From assembly GCF_000614065.1 (NCBI RefSeq), contig NZ_BAKG01000015.1, forward strand, positions 24,867 to 88,866: DNA of 64,000 nucleotides, written 5' to 3'. Shown here in pieces: positions 10,254 to 18,903 of this stretch (the stretch's first letter is position 1; each line of letters starts with the position of its first letter). The translations under genes and the position numbers were made by a program. This stretch comes from Prevotella dentasini JCM 15908 (GTDB lineage: Bacteria; Bacteroidota; Bacteroidia; Bacteroidales; Bacteroidaceae). The notes beneath the pieces were generated by a model. The model was not told the origin of the DNA and made no database searches. It saw only the letters and a list, made by a program, of their open reading frames with translations.

Positions 10254-10355
10254 GAGTTGGGAAGTTATGTAGTTAGAATAAAGGTTTATACACGACGTCT
10301 TCTAAACATCATTGCAGCAAAGTACTTGGTCAACTTCCTTTAACTTCCCAAACTC
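10254..10355. repeat. Intergenic inverted element between thyA and folA
   Basis: GAGTTGGGAAGTTA at 10254-10267 is matched in inverted form by TAACTTCCCAAACTC at 10341-10355. The type resembles the elements around prfA and probably belongs to the same loose family. A shorter CAACTTCCTTAACTTCCC stretch lies near 59650. Confidence 0.5.
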
Positions 10356-10397
10356 TTTTAACTTCCTTAATTCTTTTAAATCCACAAACAAGATAAA

Positions 10398-10886
10398 ATG
10401 CATATCAATATCATTGCAGCTGTGGCATCTAACCGCGCTATCGGCTATCAAAACGACATGGTTTACTTCATTCGTGAAGACCTAAAACGATTCAAGCAGC
10501 TTACGACAGGACACACCGTCATTATGGGCCGCCGCACTTTTCATTCACTGCCCAAAGGCGCATTACCCAACCGTCGCAACATCGTCCTTAGCCGAACCGA
10601 AAAAAACTTTCCCGGTTGCGAGGTCTATGCTTCTCTCTCAGAAGCGCTTGCACACATTGAAACAGATGAAGAGACATTCATCATTGGTGGAGCAACGCTC
10701 TATAAGGAAGCTCTCCCCATTGCCAACCGACTTTATCTCACCGAAATAGCAGCCGTTCCTCCCCATGCCGACGTGTTCTTTCCAGAATATGAAGATGAGG
10801 CTTGGCGTGTTGAGCTAAAAGAAGAACATGCAGCCGTCGGAGATACACCTGCTTATTCTTTCGTGGACTATATCAGGACAAAATAA
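10398..10886 (+). CDS. folA: Dihydrofolate reductase
   Basis: FolA reduces DHF to THF with NADPH, restoring the cofactor used by ThyA upstream. The 162-aa protein has the standard pattern: INIIAAVASNRAIGYQNDMVYFI (Met20-loop region), VIMGRRTFHSLP, RNIVLSR and FIIGGATLYKEALP with the GG pair of the NADPH site. The start at 10398 gives MHINIIAAVA with no upstream alternative. Confidence 0.96.
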   Translation: MHINIIAAVASNRAIGYQNDMVYFIREDLKRFKQLTTGHTVIMGRRTFHSLPKGALPNRRNIVLSRTEKNFPGCEVYASLSEALAHIETDEETFIIGGATLYKEALPIANRLYLTEIAAVPPHADVFFPEYEDEAWRVELKEEHAAVGDTPAYSFVDYIRTK

Positions 10887-11003
10887 TTCCCGACAAACAG
10901 ATTTCCTCAGAATAAAGCTAAAGAAATTAGAGTCCTACGTACTTAAAAAGTCTCTGTTTCTGCTTCGTTTTATAGCGCTCACAACAACTTTTAATATACA
11001 GAA

Positions 11004-11036
11004 GCCGATAATTCCTTATAGAAGGAATTTATCGGC
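11004..11036. terminator. Hairpin between convergent folA and epimerase-like gene
   Basis: GCCGATAATTCCTT and AAGGAATTTATCGGC form a nearly perfect 14-15 bp stem with a short loop. There is no long T-run on either side. Its place between two converging genes suggests a two-way terminator. The remainder of 10887-11090 shows nothing else. Confidence 0.6.
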
Positions 11037-11090
11037 ATTCAGAAAGGCAGGGATGATAGCCCTCCCCACATTGGGGGAAGACACTATTGT

Positions 11091-12226
11091 CTAACTTCTC
11101 TCTAACAAGGTCTGCACAATACGCTCTGCGGAACGACCATCCCAACGGTCAGGTATGGCAGCTGATTTCCATTTTCCTGCCACCATATCGGCAACAGAGG
11201 AGCCAAGCAGCCCGGCATCTTCCCCGACAAGGACATTCGTCCCTATCTTGACAGTCTCTATATGCTCCGTATAACTATTGAGAGTGATACAGGGGACGTT
11301 ATTGAACGTAGCCTCTTCAGCCACATTTCCCGAATCGGTAACTATTCCGAGAGCATGTGAAGTCAGATAGCTGAACTCCAAATACCCCAATGGTTTGACG
11401 AGATAAAGATTGTGCAAATCAAAGCCATTACGAAGGCCGAGCGCAAGCAGTGTAGACTCAGCATCCTCTCGAAGCGGAGCTATTACGGGAATCTCTCCGG
11501 CAGCCTTTAACAGGGAACGTATCATCTGCTCAAGATTGTCCTTATTTGTCAACAAAGCCTTGCGATTAAGTGTAAATACAATATAGCCTTTATCTCGAAG
11601 ATGTAAATCCTTAACAGCTTCAATACCATCAAACGATAACTTTTCCATTCGTTCACGATTGTAACGGATATTGTCTATAAGGATGTTTCCAACCATATAG
11701 ACCTTTGACAGCTCTGCTCCCTCTTTATTGGCTATGCTGTTATTGCTGAATCCGGCAGTAAAAAGGATGTCGGAAAGTCCGTCTATGACGAGTCGGTTGA
11801 TTTCTTTCGGCATCGTGATGTCAAATGATCGTGTTCCAGCAGCAATATGAGCAAGAGTAATGGCCTGCTTTTTTGCAACAATGGCAGCTGCCATTGTTGA
11901 TGCGAGGTCGTCCACCACAATGACAACATCGGTGGGATGCTCCTGTAGATACAACTCGAACTTGGACATGACTTGCCCTGTCAATTCATTAAGATTCTGA
12001 CATTCTACACCCAAAAAGACATTGGGACGATGGATACAGAGGTTGTCAAAAAGATTGTCTTCGAGGGTCGGGTCTGCTGCACGGCCTGCATAGACGAGCG
12101 AGTAAGAAACAATACGGTGATTTTCAATCCCCGAAAGGCTGTTAATAGCCTGATAATGGGTGCCACCTTGATAAAATTAGGGCGCGCACCGCAGAAAATA
12201 CAGAGATGTAAGTTTTGTTTTGTCAT
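11091..12226 (-). CDS. UDP-GlcNAc 2-epimerase-like (WecB fold) protein lacking usual catalytic residues; frameshifted
   Basis: The GT-B fold of non-hydrolysing UDP-GlcNAc 2-epimerase is clear: GARPNFIKVAPIIR at the N-terminus, RSFDITMPKEINRLVIDGLSD, KVYMVGNILIDNIRYN, and GIVTDSGNVAEEATFNNVPC. Two residues known as essential in E. coli WecB are changed: HVEAG is HIAAG (Glu to Ala) and the LHRxEN motif is LNRKAL (His to Asn). PEE is also PKE. It may be catalytically dead or do something else. The frame from 12226 breaks near 12130. One missing base in a run of four C (G on the coding strand) restores GIENHRIVSYSLVYAGRAAD and the rest. Confidence 0.75.
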
Positions 12227-12235
12227 TTATGAATG

Positions 12236-12294
12236 TAAAATAAAAGCCCACCCTGACATTCCCAAAGAGAAAGAGAATGTCTAACGGGATGGGC
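12236..12294 (-). terminator. Intrinsic terminator after the SPFH gene
   Basis: On the minus strand GCCCATCCCGTTAGACATTC pairs with GAATGTCAGGGTGGGC across an A/T-rich loop and is followed by TTTTATTTTA. It separates the nfeD-SPFH pair from the epimerase-like gene downstream. Confidence 0.75.
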
Positions 12295-12362
12295 GACAAC
12301 ATATTCTTCTTTAGTTCTTCAACCTCTACTCTCCTTTTTCCGGGAGGGTGAAAACAGAATCT

Positions 12363-13313
12363 TTATCCTTTGAACATATCCTTTATACCCCCTATTGACC
12401 CCAAGAGGTTGGAAGCCTCAAAAGGCAGATAGACTGTCTTTTGATTGCCACTATGCGCCATTTCCGTGAGCATTTGGATATATTTCTGCGCAATGAGATA
12501 GTTAGCGGGATTAGTGCTCTTTCCTACTGCGTCGGTAATTTTTTGGATAGCTACAGCTTCTGCTTCTGCTTTGCGAATCCGTGCTTGTGCTTCTCCTTCA
12601 GCAATAAGTATTTGCTGCTGTTTATCGGCTTCGGCACGGTTGATAGTAGAAGCTTTTTCACCTTCAGATTTGAGAATGGCAGCCTGTTTCTCTCCTTCAC
12701 TTGTAAGAATCGTCGCACGCTTGTTACGTTCAGCCTGCATTTGCTTTTCCATTGCCTGAAGGACACTTTCAGGTGGCGTAATATCCTGAAGCTCTACACG
12801 ATTTACCTTGATTCCCCACTTGTTGGTGGCATCATCAAGAACAGCACGGAGCTTTGTGTTTATGGTGTCGCGCGAGGTAAGAGTTTGGTCAAGCTCCATT
12901 TCACCAATGATATTACGTAGGGTTGTCTGCGTCAGTTTCTCAATGGCATTAGGAAGATTGTTGATTTCATAGACAGCCTTGAACGGATCAACAATCTGAA
13001 AGTACAGAAGTGCATTAATCTGCATCTGAATATTGTCTTTTGTGATAACGTTCTGACGGTCGAAATCGTAAACCTGTTCACGCAAGTCTATCGCATTCGT
13101 ATAGGTGTAGCGTCCATTCTTTAGGGCCACAATTTCCTTTGCACGATCTATAAAAGGGATAATGAGATTGATACCCGGCTGGAGGGTGGCATAATAGCGA
13201 CCGAGACGCTCTACGATTTTGGTCTCGCTCTGCGGAATAATGACAAGGGCCATCTTGGCAAAGATAATAACCAAGACGACGATTGCTATGAAAACTACGC
13301 TTGTGATTGGCAT
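12363..13313 (-). CDS. SPFH/Band 7 (stomatin-like, paraslipin) membrane protein
   Basis: One N-terminal membrane segment (SVVFIAIVVLVIIFAKMALVI, residues about 4-25) is followed by the SPFH domain (ETKIVERLGRYYATLQPGINLIIPFIDR; ITKDNIQMQINALLYFQI) and a long Ala/Glu/Lys-rich coiled coil (about 190-265). At 316 aa it has the length of QmcA-type paraslipins. Such proteins form large oligomers in membrane microdomains and are linked to membrane quality control. The gene directly upstream encodes an NfeD protein, the known operon partner of bacterial stomatins. Confidence 0.92.
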   Translation of the reverse strand: MPITSVVFIAIVVLVIIFAKMALVIIPQSETKIVERLGRYYATLQPGINLIIPFIDRAKEIVALKNGRYTYTNAIDLREQVYDFDRQNVITKDNIQMQINALLYFQIVDPFKAVYEINNLPNAIEKLTQTTLRNIIGEMELDQTLTSRDTINTKLRAVLDDATNKWGIKVNRVELQDITPPESVLQAMEKQMQAERNKRATILTSEGEKQAAILKSEGEKASTINRAEADKQQQILIAEGEAQARIRKAEAEAVAIQKITDAVGKSTNPANYLIAQKYIQMLTEMAHSGNQKTVYLPFEASNLLGSIGGIKDMFKG

Positions 13314-13462
13314 AATAATAAAATTGTTAAAGATGTGAAAGGAATTGATAGGCCTCTACCTGCACCATCGCTTCCAAAATATTATTGGAAAATATATCTG
13401 CGCGGCTGTATAAAAACACAACGCTTAAATCATGATTAACTTTCTATTGCAAATATCCATGG

Positions 13463-13918
13463 TCAATTGTCAATACTTTCTACACTGATAATGATGGAGT
13501 CAAGACTGCACACACGCACCTGCTGTCCTACTGATAGAGAATGATGACCTGCTGTCTGCGCTTTCCATGAATCACCATCTATCTGTACCCGTCCATATCC
13601 GTCTGGCTCAATAGCTTCCGTTACTTTCCCCACACGTCCGATAAGGGCGTCAGCATTGCTCGTCCTGCAATCACCACTACGATGGAAATACTTTAATGCA
13701 ACAGGGCGGACAAAGAAGATACTCAACAACGAGACAATGGCAAAGGCTATAATCTGTGCTGCCAGGCTATCAGCTATAAGCGAGACAAGGATTCCTGCCA
13801 ATCCACCAATAGCAAAACACAGAATGAAAAAGTCACCGCTGGTCAGTTCCAAAACAAGACATAAGAGACTGACAAGCAGCCACACTAACCAAAGGTTCTG
13901 AACGAAATAATCTATCAT
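13463..13918 (-). CDS. NfeD-like membrane protein
   Basis: The 151-aa protein has two or three hydrophobic segments near the N-terminus (LWLVWLLVSLLCLVLEL; FFILCFAIGGLAGILVSLI; IIAFAIVSLLSIFFV) and a C-terminal soluble OB-fold region (ALIGRVGKVTEAIEPDGYGR). This is the short NfeD type without the ClpP-like protease domain. It lies 150 bases upstream of the SPFH gene on the same strand. This pairing supports both calls. Confidence 0.88.
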   Translation of the reverse strand: MIDYFVQNLWLVWLLVSLLCLVLELTSGDFFILCFAIGGLAGILVSLIADSLAAQIIAFAIVSLLSIFFVRPVALKYFHRSGDCRTSNADALIGRVGKVTEAIEPDGYGRVQIDGDSWKAQTAGHHSLSVGQQVRVCSLDSIIISVESIDN

Positions 13919-14086
13919 TTTGGGTCTGGTTTTATTTCGATGGTAAAGTTACAAATAAAAAACAAAACAACAAAGGAAAAGAAAGAAAAGTAAATTGAAA
14001 AGAGTTAATTTACCAATAGACTATTTAACAGACCTCCTCAAATGAAAAATATCTTTCCGAAAGCCAAAAGAAAAAACCTCTGTTTT

Positions 14087-14117
14087 TTTGCGCTTTCCGA
14101 AATCTTTATTATATTTG
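14087..14117 (+). promoter_or_regulatory. Promoter of the glycine cleavage operon
   Basis: TTTG (14087-14090), 19 bases, then TATATTTG (14110-14117) fits the Bacteroidetes housekeeping promoter closely. Transcription would begin near 14124, leaving a leader of about 210 bases before gcvT. No glycine riboswitch signature is seen in that leader. Confidence 0.7.
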
Positions 14118-14146
14118 CACAAAAATTATAAGTCCTGAACAACAAA

Positions 14147-14329
14147 ATGCAATATATCGGTCTACAGACTCTAAAGCAAGGAAAGCTGAATTTTTATTTG
14201 GCCATAGAGAGACATGCCGCTTCCCATATTAACGAAAGAGAATATTTCTTTATGCGACAAATAGACTCAACACCATCGCTATACGAGACCAAGACATACT
14301 GCATTGAGAATCGCCTACTTAAAAACTAA
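14147..14329 (+). CDS. Possible 60-codon leader ORF upstream of gcvT
   Basis: An ATG-started frame of 60 codons fills most of the gcvT leader and stops 6 bases before the gcvT start. The product is not recognised and has no signal peptide or membrane segment. It could be a real small gene, a regulatory leader peptide or chance. The only supports are its position just after the promoter and its close spacing to gcvT. Confidence 0.25.
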   Translation: MQYIGLQTLKQGKLNFYLAIERHAASHINEREYFFMRQIDSTPSLYETKTYCIENRLLKN

Positions 14330-14335
14330 AGCAAT

Positions 14336-15421
14336 ATGCAAAACAAAACAACCTGTCTCTACGACAAGCACGTAAAATTGGGAGCATTGATGTCTCCCTT
14401 CGCTGGATATGAAATGCCTATCCAGTACACCGACATCACAAGTGAACACAATGCAGTCCGCCACCATTGTGGAGTATTTGATGTTTCCCACATGGGTGAG
14501 GTCATTGTTTCTGGCCATGATGCCGAGAAGTACGTTAACCATATATTCACCAACGATTTCACTGGTGTTCCTTCTGGGAAAGTTCTTTATGGAATGTTCT
14601 GCTATCCCGATGGTGGAGTTGTTGACGATACATGTATCAGCAAACTTGACACAAACCTTTACCTTATGACCATCAACGCCTCCAATATAGATAAGGATGT
14701 TGCATGGTTTGAAGAGAATGCAAAGGGTTATGATGTTGTTCTCTGCCACAAAAGCGAATACTATGGCCAGCTCGCTGTACAGGGTCCGGAGGCCGAAGAG
14801 AAAGTTCAAGAACTTTTAGGCATAAAATGCGATGACCTGAAATTCTACGAAGTGAAAACCGTAGAGAAATTTGATGAAACTATTATCATCTCCCGTACTG
14901 GCTATACTGGCGAAGACGGATTTGAAATTTACGGTACCCACAAGTTTATCGTTGACTGTTGGGACAAACTGATAGCAGGAGGCGTTACTCCCTGTGGACT
15001 TGGATGCCGCGACACACTCCGTTTCGAGGCTGGACTTCCTCTCTATGGCGACGAGCTGACAGACAAGATTAGCCCTGTCATGGCAGGTCTTTCTATGTTT
15101 GCCAAGTTCGATAAGGAAGAATTTATCGGTAAGGAAGCTTTGTTGAAACAAAAGACAGAAGGTGTAGCACAGCGTCTTCGCGGTATTGAACTGGAAGGAA
15201 ATGCCATTCCAAGACATGGCTACAAGATTCTTAAAGACGGCAAGGAAGTTGGTGAAGTTACAACTGGCTATCGCCTTATTTCTGTAGATAAAAGCTGTGC
15301 AGTGGCTCTCGTTGATGCTGATATAAAGTTGGGTGATCAGGTGGAAGTACAAATCCGCAAAAAAATATTCCCCGGCACCGTCATCAAAAAGAAGTTCTAC
15401 GAAACAAAATACAAAAAATAA
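14336..15421 (+). CDS. gcvT: Aminomethyltransferase (glycine cleavage T protein)
   Basis: GcvT transfers the methylene group from the aminomethyl-lipoyl arm of GcvH to THF and releases ammonia. The 361-aa protein shows FAGYEMPIQYTDITSEHNAVR at the N-terminus, VFDVSHMGEV, SRTGYTGEDGFEIY and CGLGCRDTLRFEAGLPLYG, and ends in the GcvT C-terminal barrel (VGEVTTGY). It is the first gene of gcvT-gcvH-gcvPA-gcvPB-lpdA, which encodes every part of the complex. Confidence 0.97.
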   Translation: MQNKTTCLYDKHVKLGALMSPFAGYEMPIQYTDITSEHNAVRHHCGVFDVSHMGEVIVSGHDAEKYVNHIFTNDFTGVPSGKVLYGMFCYPDGGVVDDTCISKLDTNLYLMTINASNIDKDVAWFEENAKGYDVVLCHKSEYYGQLAVQGPEAEEKVQELLGIKCDDLKFYEVKTVEKFDETIIISRTGYTGEDGFEIYGTHKFIVDCWDKLIAGGVTPCGLGCRDTLRFEAGLPLYGDELTDKISPVMAGLSMFAKFDKEEFIGKEALLKQKTEGVAQRLRGIELEGNAIPRHGYKILKDGKEVGEVTTGYRLISVDKSCAVALVDADIKLGDQVEVQIRKKIFPGTVIKKKFYETKYKK

Positions 15422-15527
15422 ATCAAGGCACATAGAGGAGTCCAAAGTCCACAAAGACACGTAGGAAACTATCAAAGGACAACACTATATATTAGAAAAT
15501 CACAAACAATAAAAGAATAAGAATATT

Positions 15528-15908
15528 ATGGCAAAAGTTATTGAAGGACTCTATTATTCAGAGTCGCACGAGTATGTCAGAGTAGAAGGCGAAGTAGCTT
15601 ACATTGGTATAACAGACTACGCACAGCATGCACTGGGTAACGTTGTTTATGTTGATATGCCAGATGCTGACGACGAGTTTGAGCAGGAAGAAGGCTTCGG
15701 TGCAGTAGAAAGCGTAAAGGCCGCTTCTGATCTCAATTCTCCTGTTTCTATCAAGGTGCTCGAAGTAAACGAAGCTCTCGAAGATGAACCAGAACTGCTC
15801 AACAAGGACGCTTTTGAGAACTGGATTATCAAGGTAGAGCTGACAGATAAGTCGCAGCTTGACAAGCTCATGGATGCTAAGGCATACGAGGCTTTCTGTG
15901 CCCAGTAA
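15528..15908 (+). CDS. gcvH: Glycine cleavage system H protein
   Basis: GcvH is the lipoyl carrier that shuttles the aminomethyl group among P, T and L proteins. At 126 aa it has the normal length. The lipoylation lysine sits in GAVESVKAASDLNSPVS. YSESHEYVRVEGEVAYIGITDYAQ is the standard N-terminus. The acidic composition is typical for the family. Confidence 0.97.
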   Translation: MAKVIEGLYYSESHEYVRVEGEVAYIGITDYAQHALGNVVYVDMPDADDEFEQEEGFGAVESVKAASDLNSPVSIKVLEVNEALEDEPELLNKDAFENWIIKVELTDKSQLDKLMDAKAYEAFCAQ

Positions 15909-16019
15909 TTCCCTGCCTATTTTTCCAACACCAAATATTAATTCTCTCCATCTACACCGCATAAGCATGGTGTGGATGGAGAGGTGTGACGAATAACCCA
16001 ATCTTATATTACGGAAAAG

Positions 16020-17330
16020 ATGAACTATAAATATTTTCCACATACAGAGGAGGAAATCCAGCAGATGCTTGACAAAATCGGCGTAAAAAACTTGGAAGAC
16101 CTCTTTGCCGAAATTCCTGAAGAACTTCGCTATAGGGACAAGTGGGACATACCCGAAGCCAAGAGTGAAATGGAAATCAGGTCGTTCTTTAATGCCCTTG
16201 GCAACAAAAACAAGCAGCTGACCTGCTTCGCTGGTGCTGGTGTCTACGATCATTACACACCAAGCATTGTTCCTAACATCATCGGACGTTCTGAGTTCCT
16301 GACTTCATACACCCCCTATCAGGCAGAAATTTCCCAAGGTACACTCCATTATATTTTTGAGTTCCAAAGCATGATGGCAGAACTCACGGGTATGGATATT
16401 TCCAATGCGTCTATGTATGACGGCTCTACAGCTACCGCCGAAGCAATGCTAATGGCCTTCAATGCCAGTCATAAGGCTGACACCGTGGCATATTCGGAGA
16501 CTCTTGACCCAAAAATTATTTCTGTTCTCAAGACTTACGCTCACTTCCATGGCGTGAATCTGACAGCCATTAAGGCTGACAATGGAATGACCTCTGTACA
16601 AGACCTCAACGAGCAACTCGCTACAGGAAAGGTTGCAGGTGTCATCGTCCAGCAGCCTAACTACTATGGCATAGTGGAAGATTTCACAGGCTTTGCCGAT
16701 GCTTGCCATAAGAGCAAAGCCCTTTTTATTATAAACAGCGTAGCTTCCGACCTTTCCTTACTGAAGACCCCGAAAGAATGGGGAGCTGACGTTGCTGTCG
16801 GCGACGTGCAAAGCCTCGGTATGCCTATGGCTTTCGGTGGCCCATACGCAGGCTATATGTGCTGTACAGAGAAACAAATGCGCAAATTGCCGGGTCGTAT
16901 CGTGGGCGAAACCAAAGACAGCCGCGGACAGCGTGCTTTTGTCCTCACCCTCCAAGCCCGTGAACAACATATCCGCCGGCAAAAAGCAACATCGAACATC
17001 TGCTCCAACCAGAGTCTGATGGCCCTCTTTGTTACGATCTACCTGTCAGTGATGGGTAAGGAAGGAGTTAAGGAGGTTGCACAGACCAGCTATGACGGTG
17101 CTCACTATCTCTGCGAGGAACTGCTCAAGACGGGTAAGGCGCAACTTGTCTACGAACGTCCCTTCTTCAATGAGTTCCTTATCCGCATAGACCATCGCGA
17201 TGACTTTTTCGACAAGGCAGTGGCAGCAGGTATACTTCCTGGTGTCAAGGTAGGCGAAGACCAACTACTCATAGCCGTTACCGAGAAACGCAGTAAGGAA
17301 GAAGTTGATGCACTAGTAGCACTTCTTTAA
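16020..17330 (+). CDS. gcvPA: Glycine dehydrogenase (decarboxylating) subunit 1
   Basis: This is the N-terminal half of the split P protein, working as a heterodimer with GcvPB. The 436-aa protein reads YFPHTEEEIQQMLDKIGV at the start, then FAGAGVYDHYTPSIV, NASMYDGSTATAEAMLMA and GRIVGETKDSRGQRAF, all standard for GcvPA. The PLP lysine is in the other subunit, as expected. The start at 16020 is well fixed by the conserved N-terminus. Confidence 0.97.
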   Translation: MNYKYFPHTEEEIQQMLDKIGVKNLEDLFAEIPEELRYRDKWDIPEAKSEMEIRSFFNALGNKNKQLTCFAGAGVYDHYTPSIVPNIIGRSEFLTSYTPYQAEISQGTLHYIFEFQSMMAELTGMDISNASMYDGSTATAEAMLMAFNASHKADTVAYSETLDPKIISVLKTYAHFHGVNLTAIKADNGMTSVQDLNEQLATGKVAGVIVQQPNYYGIVEDFTGFADACHKSKALFIINSVASDLSLLKTPKEWGADVAVGDVQSLGMPMAFGGPYAGYMCCTEKQMRKLPGRIVGETKDSRGQRAFVLTLQAREQHIRRQKATSNICSNQSLMALFVTIYLSVMGKEGVKEVAQTSYDGAHYLCEELLKTGKAQLVYERPFFNEFLIRIDHRDDFFDKAVAAGILPGVKVGEDQLLIAVTEKRSKEEVDALVALL

Positions 17331-17411
17331 TATCAAAACAGTCTCTTACAATGATAACCTACCCGAACTCTTCTCTATCAAGAGTCCGTGTAAAATAATC
17401 GCAGAAAGACA

Positions 17412-18890
17412 ATGAACAATAAATTATACGGCAATCTGATTTTCGAACTTTCACATCCCGGACGCAGAGGTTACAGTCTGCCCAAGAATACATTCGGACA
17501 TCATGAGATTCCATCCAATATAAAGAGGTCTACCGACGCTGCTCTTCCAGAGTGTGATGAGATGACAGTCGTTAGACACTACACCAACCATAGCGAAAAT
17601 AATTTTGGTGTAGACAATGGGTTCTATCCTCTCGGGTCTTGTACCATGAAGTATAACCCTATCATCAATGAGGAGGTGGCAGCCATGCCTTCCTTCAGCA
17701 ACATTCATCCGTTACAGCCAGAACATACCGTACAGGGTGCTTTGGAAGCGGAATACAATCTGCAAAGAGCACTCTCTGCCCTGACAGGCTTGGCTGATTT
17801 TACCCTCAATCCATACGCAGGTGCACATGGAGAGCTGACAGGTCTGATGATTATCCGCTCTTACCATCAAAGCCGCGGAGACGAGAAACGCAAGAAAGTT
17901 ATCGTTCCCGATTCTGCACATGGCACCAACCCCGCTTCGGCAGCAGTTTGTGGGCTTGAGATAGTAGAGGTAAAGAGTACTTCCGAAGGATTGGTAGACG
18001 TTGAGGACCTCAAACCCCTATTGGGAGACGACATCGCAGGAATGATGATGACCAACCCCAACACATTGGGTCTCTTTGAAACCGACATTCCCGAAATAGC
18101 CAAGCTCGTACACGAATGTGGCGGACTGATGTATTATGACGGTGCCAACCTTAATCCACTCTTAGGAGTAGCCCGTCCGGGCGACATGGGATTTGATGTC
18201 ATGCACATTAACCTGCACAAGACCTTCTCTACTCCTCACGGTGGCGGTGGTCCCGGCTCTGGTCCTGTTGGCGTTCGGGAAGACCTCGTAAGATTCCTGC
18301 CAAAACCACATGTAGTCAAGACTTCAGAAGGTTTCACTACAGAAAAAGGTTGCGAAACAGAATACAATGTCGAAAGCAGCCACGTCAGCACATTTTTGGG
18401 TAACTTCCTCGTCAGCCTGCGTGCCTATGTCTACATTCTCACGCTCGGAAAGGAAAACATCAAGATGGTTGGCCCACTTGCTACTCTCAATGCCAACTAT
18501 GTCAAGGAGTGCCTGAAAGATGTTTACGAACTTCCGATAGATGTGCTTTGCAAACATGAATTTGTCTTTGACGGACTGAAGGACAAGAGTACGGGCATCA
18601 CTACAATGGATGTTGCCAAGCGTCTGCTCGACTACGGCTATCACGCTCCTACCATCTACTTCCCGCTTCTCTTCCATGAAGCCATGATGATAGAGCCTAC
18701 CGAAAACGAAAGCAAGGAGACCATTGACAGCTTTATCAGCATCATGCGTACAATAGCCCAAGAGGCCCATGATACGCCGGAGATTGTCAAGGATGCTCCA
18801 CGCACAACACCTATTGGACGTGTAGACGACGTACTTGCTGCAAAGCATCCTGTCGTAACCTACCGTCAAATGCTGCAAGAAGCACAATAA
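17412..18890 (+). CDS. gcvPB: Glycine dehydrogenase (decarboxylating) subunit 2
   Basis: This is the PLP-binding half of the P protein, which decarboxylates glycine onto the lipoyl arm. The Schiff-base lysine is in NLHKTFSTPHGGGGPGSGP. PLGSCTMKYNP and DSAHGTNPASA are also present. At 492 aa it is complete. Together with gcvPA (80 bases upstream) it covers the single-chain P protein of E. coli. Confidence 0.97.
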   Translation: MNNKLYGNLIFELSHPGRRGYSLPKNTFGHHEIPSNIKRSTDAALPECDEMTVVRHYTNHSENNFGVDNGFYPLGSCTMKYNPIINEEVAAMPSFSNIHPLQPEHTVQGALEAEYNLQRALSALTGLADFTLNPYAGAHGELTGLMIIRSYHQSRGDEKRKKVIVPDSAHGTNPASAAVCGLEIVEVKSTSEGLVDVEDLKPLLGDDIAGMMMTNPNTLGLFETDIPEIAKLVHECGGLMYYDGANLNPLLGVARPGDMGFDVMHINLHKTFSTPHGGGGPGSGPVGVREDLVRFLPKPHVVKTSEGFTTEKGCETEYNVESSHVSTFLGNFLVSLRAYVYILTLGKENIKMVGPLATLNANYVKECLKDVYELPIDVLCKHEFVFDGLKDKSTGITTMDVAKRLLDYGYHAPTIYFPLLFHEAMMIEPTENESKETIDSFISIMRTIAQEAHDTPEIVKDAPRTTPIGRVDDVLAAKHPVVTYRQMLQEAQ

Positions 18891-18903
18891 CACCCTCTTC
18901 ATT

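Noticed and set aside
14118..14335. Glycine riboswitch ahead of gcvT
   Set aside because: The conserved glycine aptamer blocks are not found in the leader.
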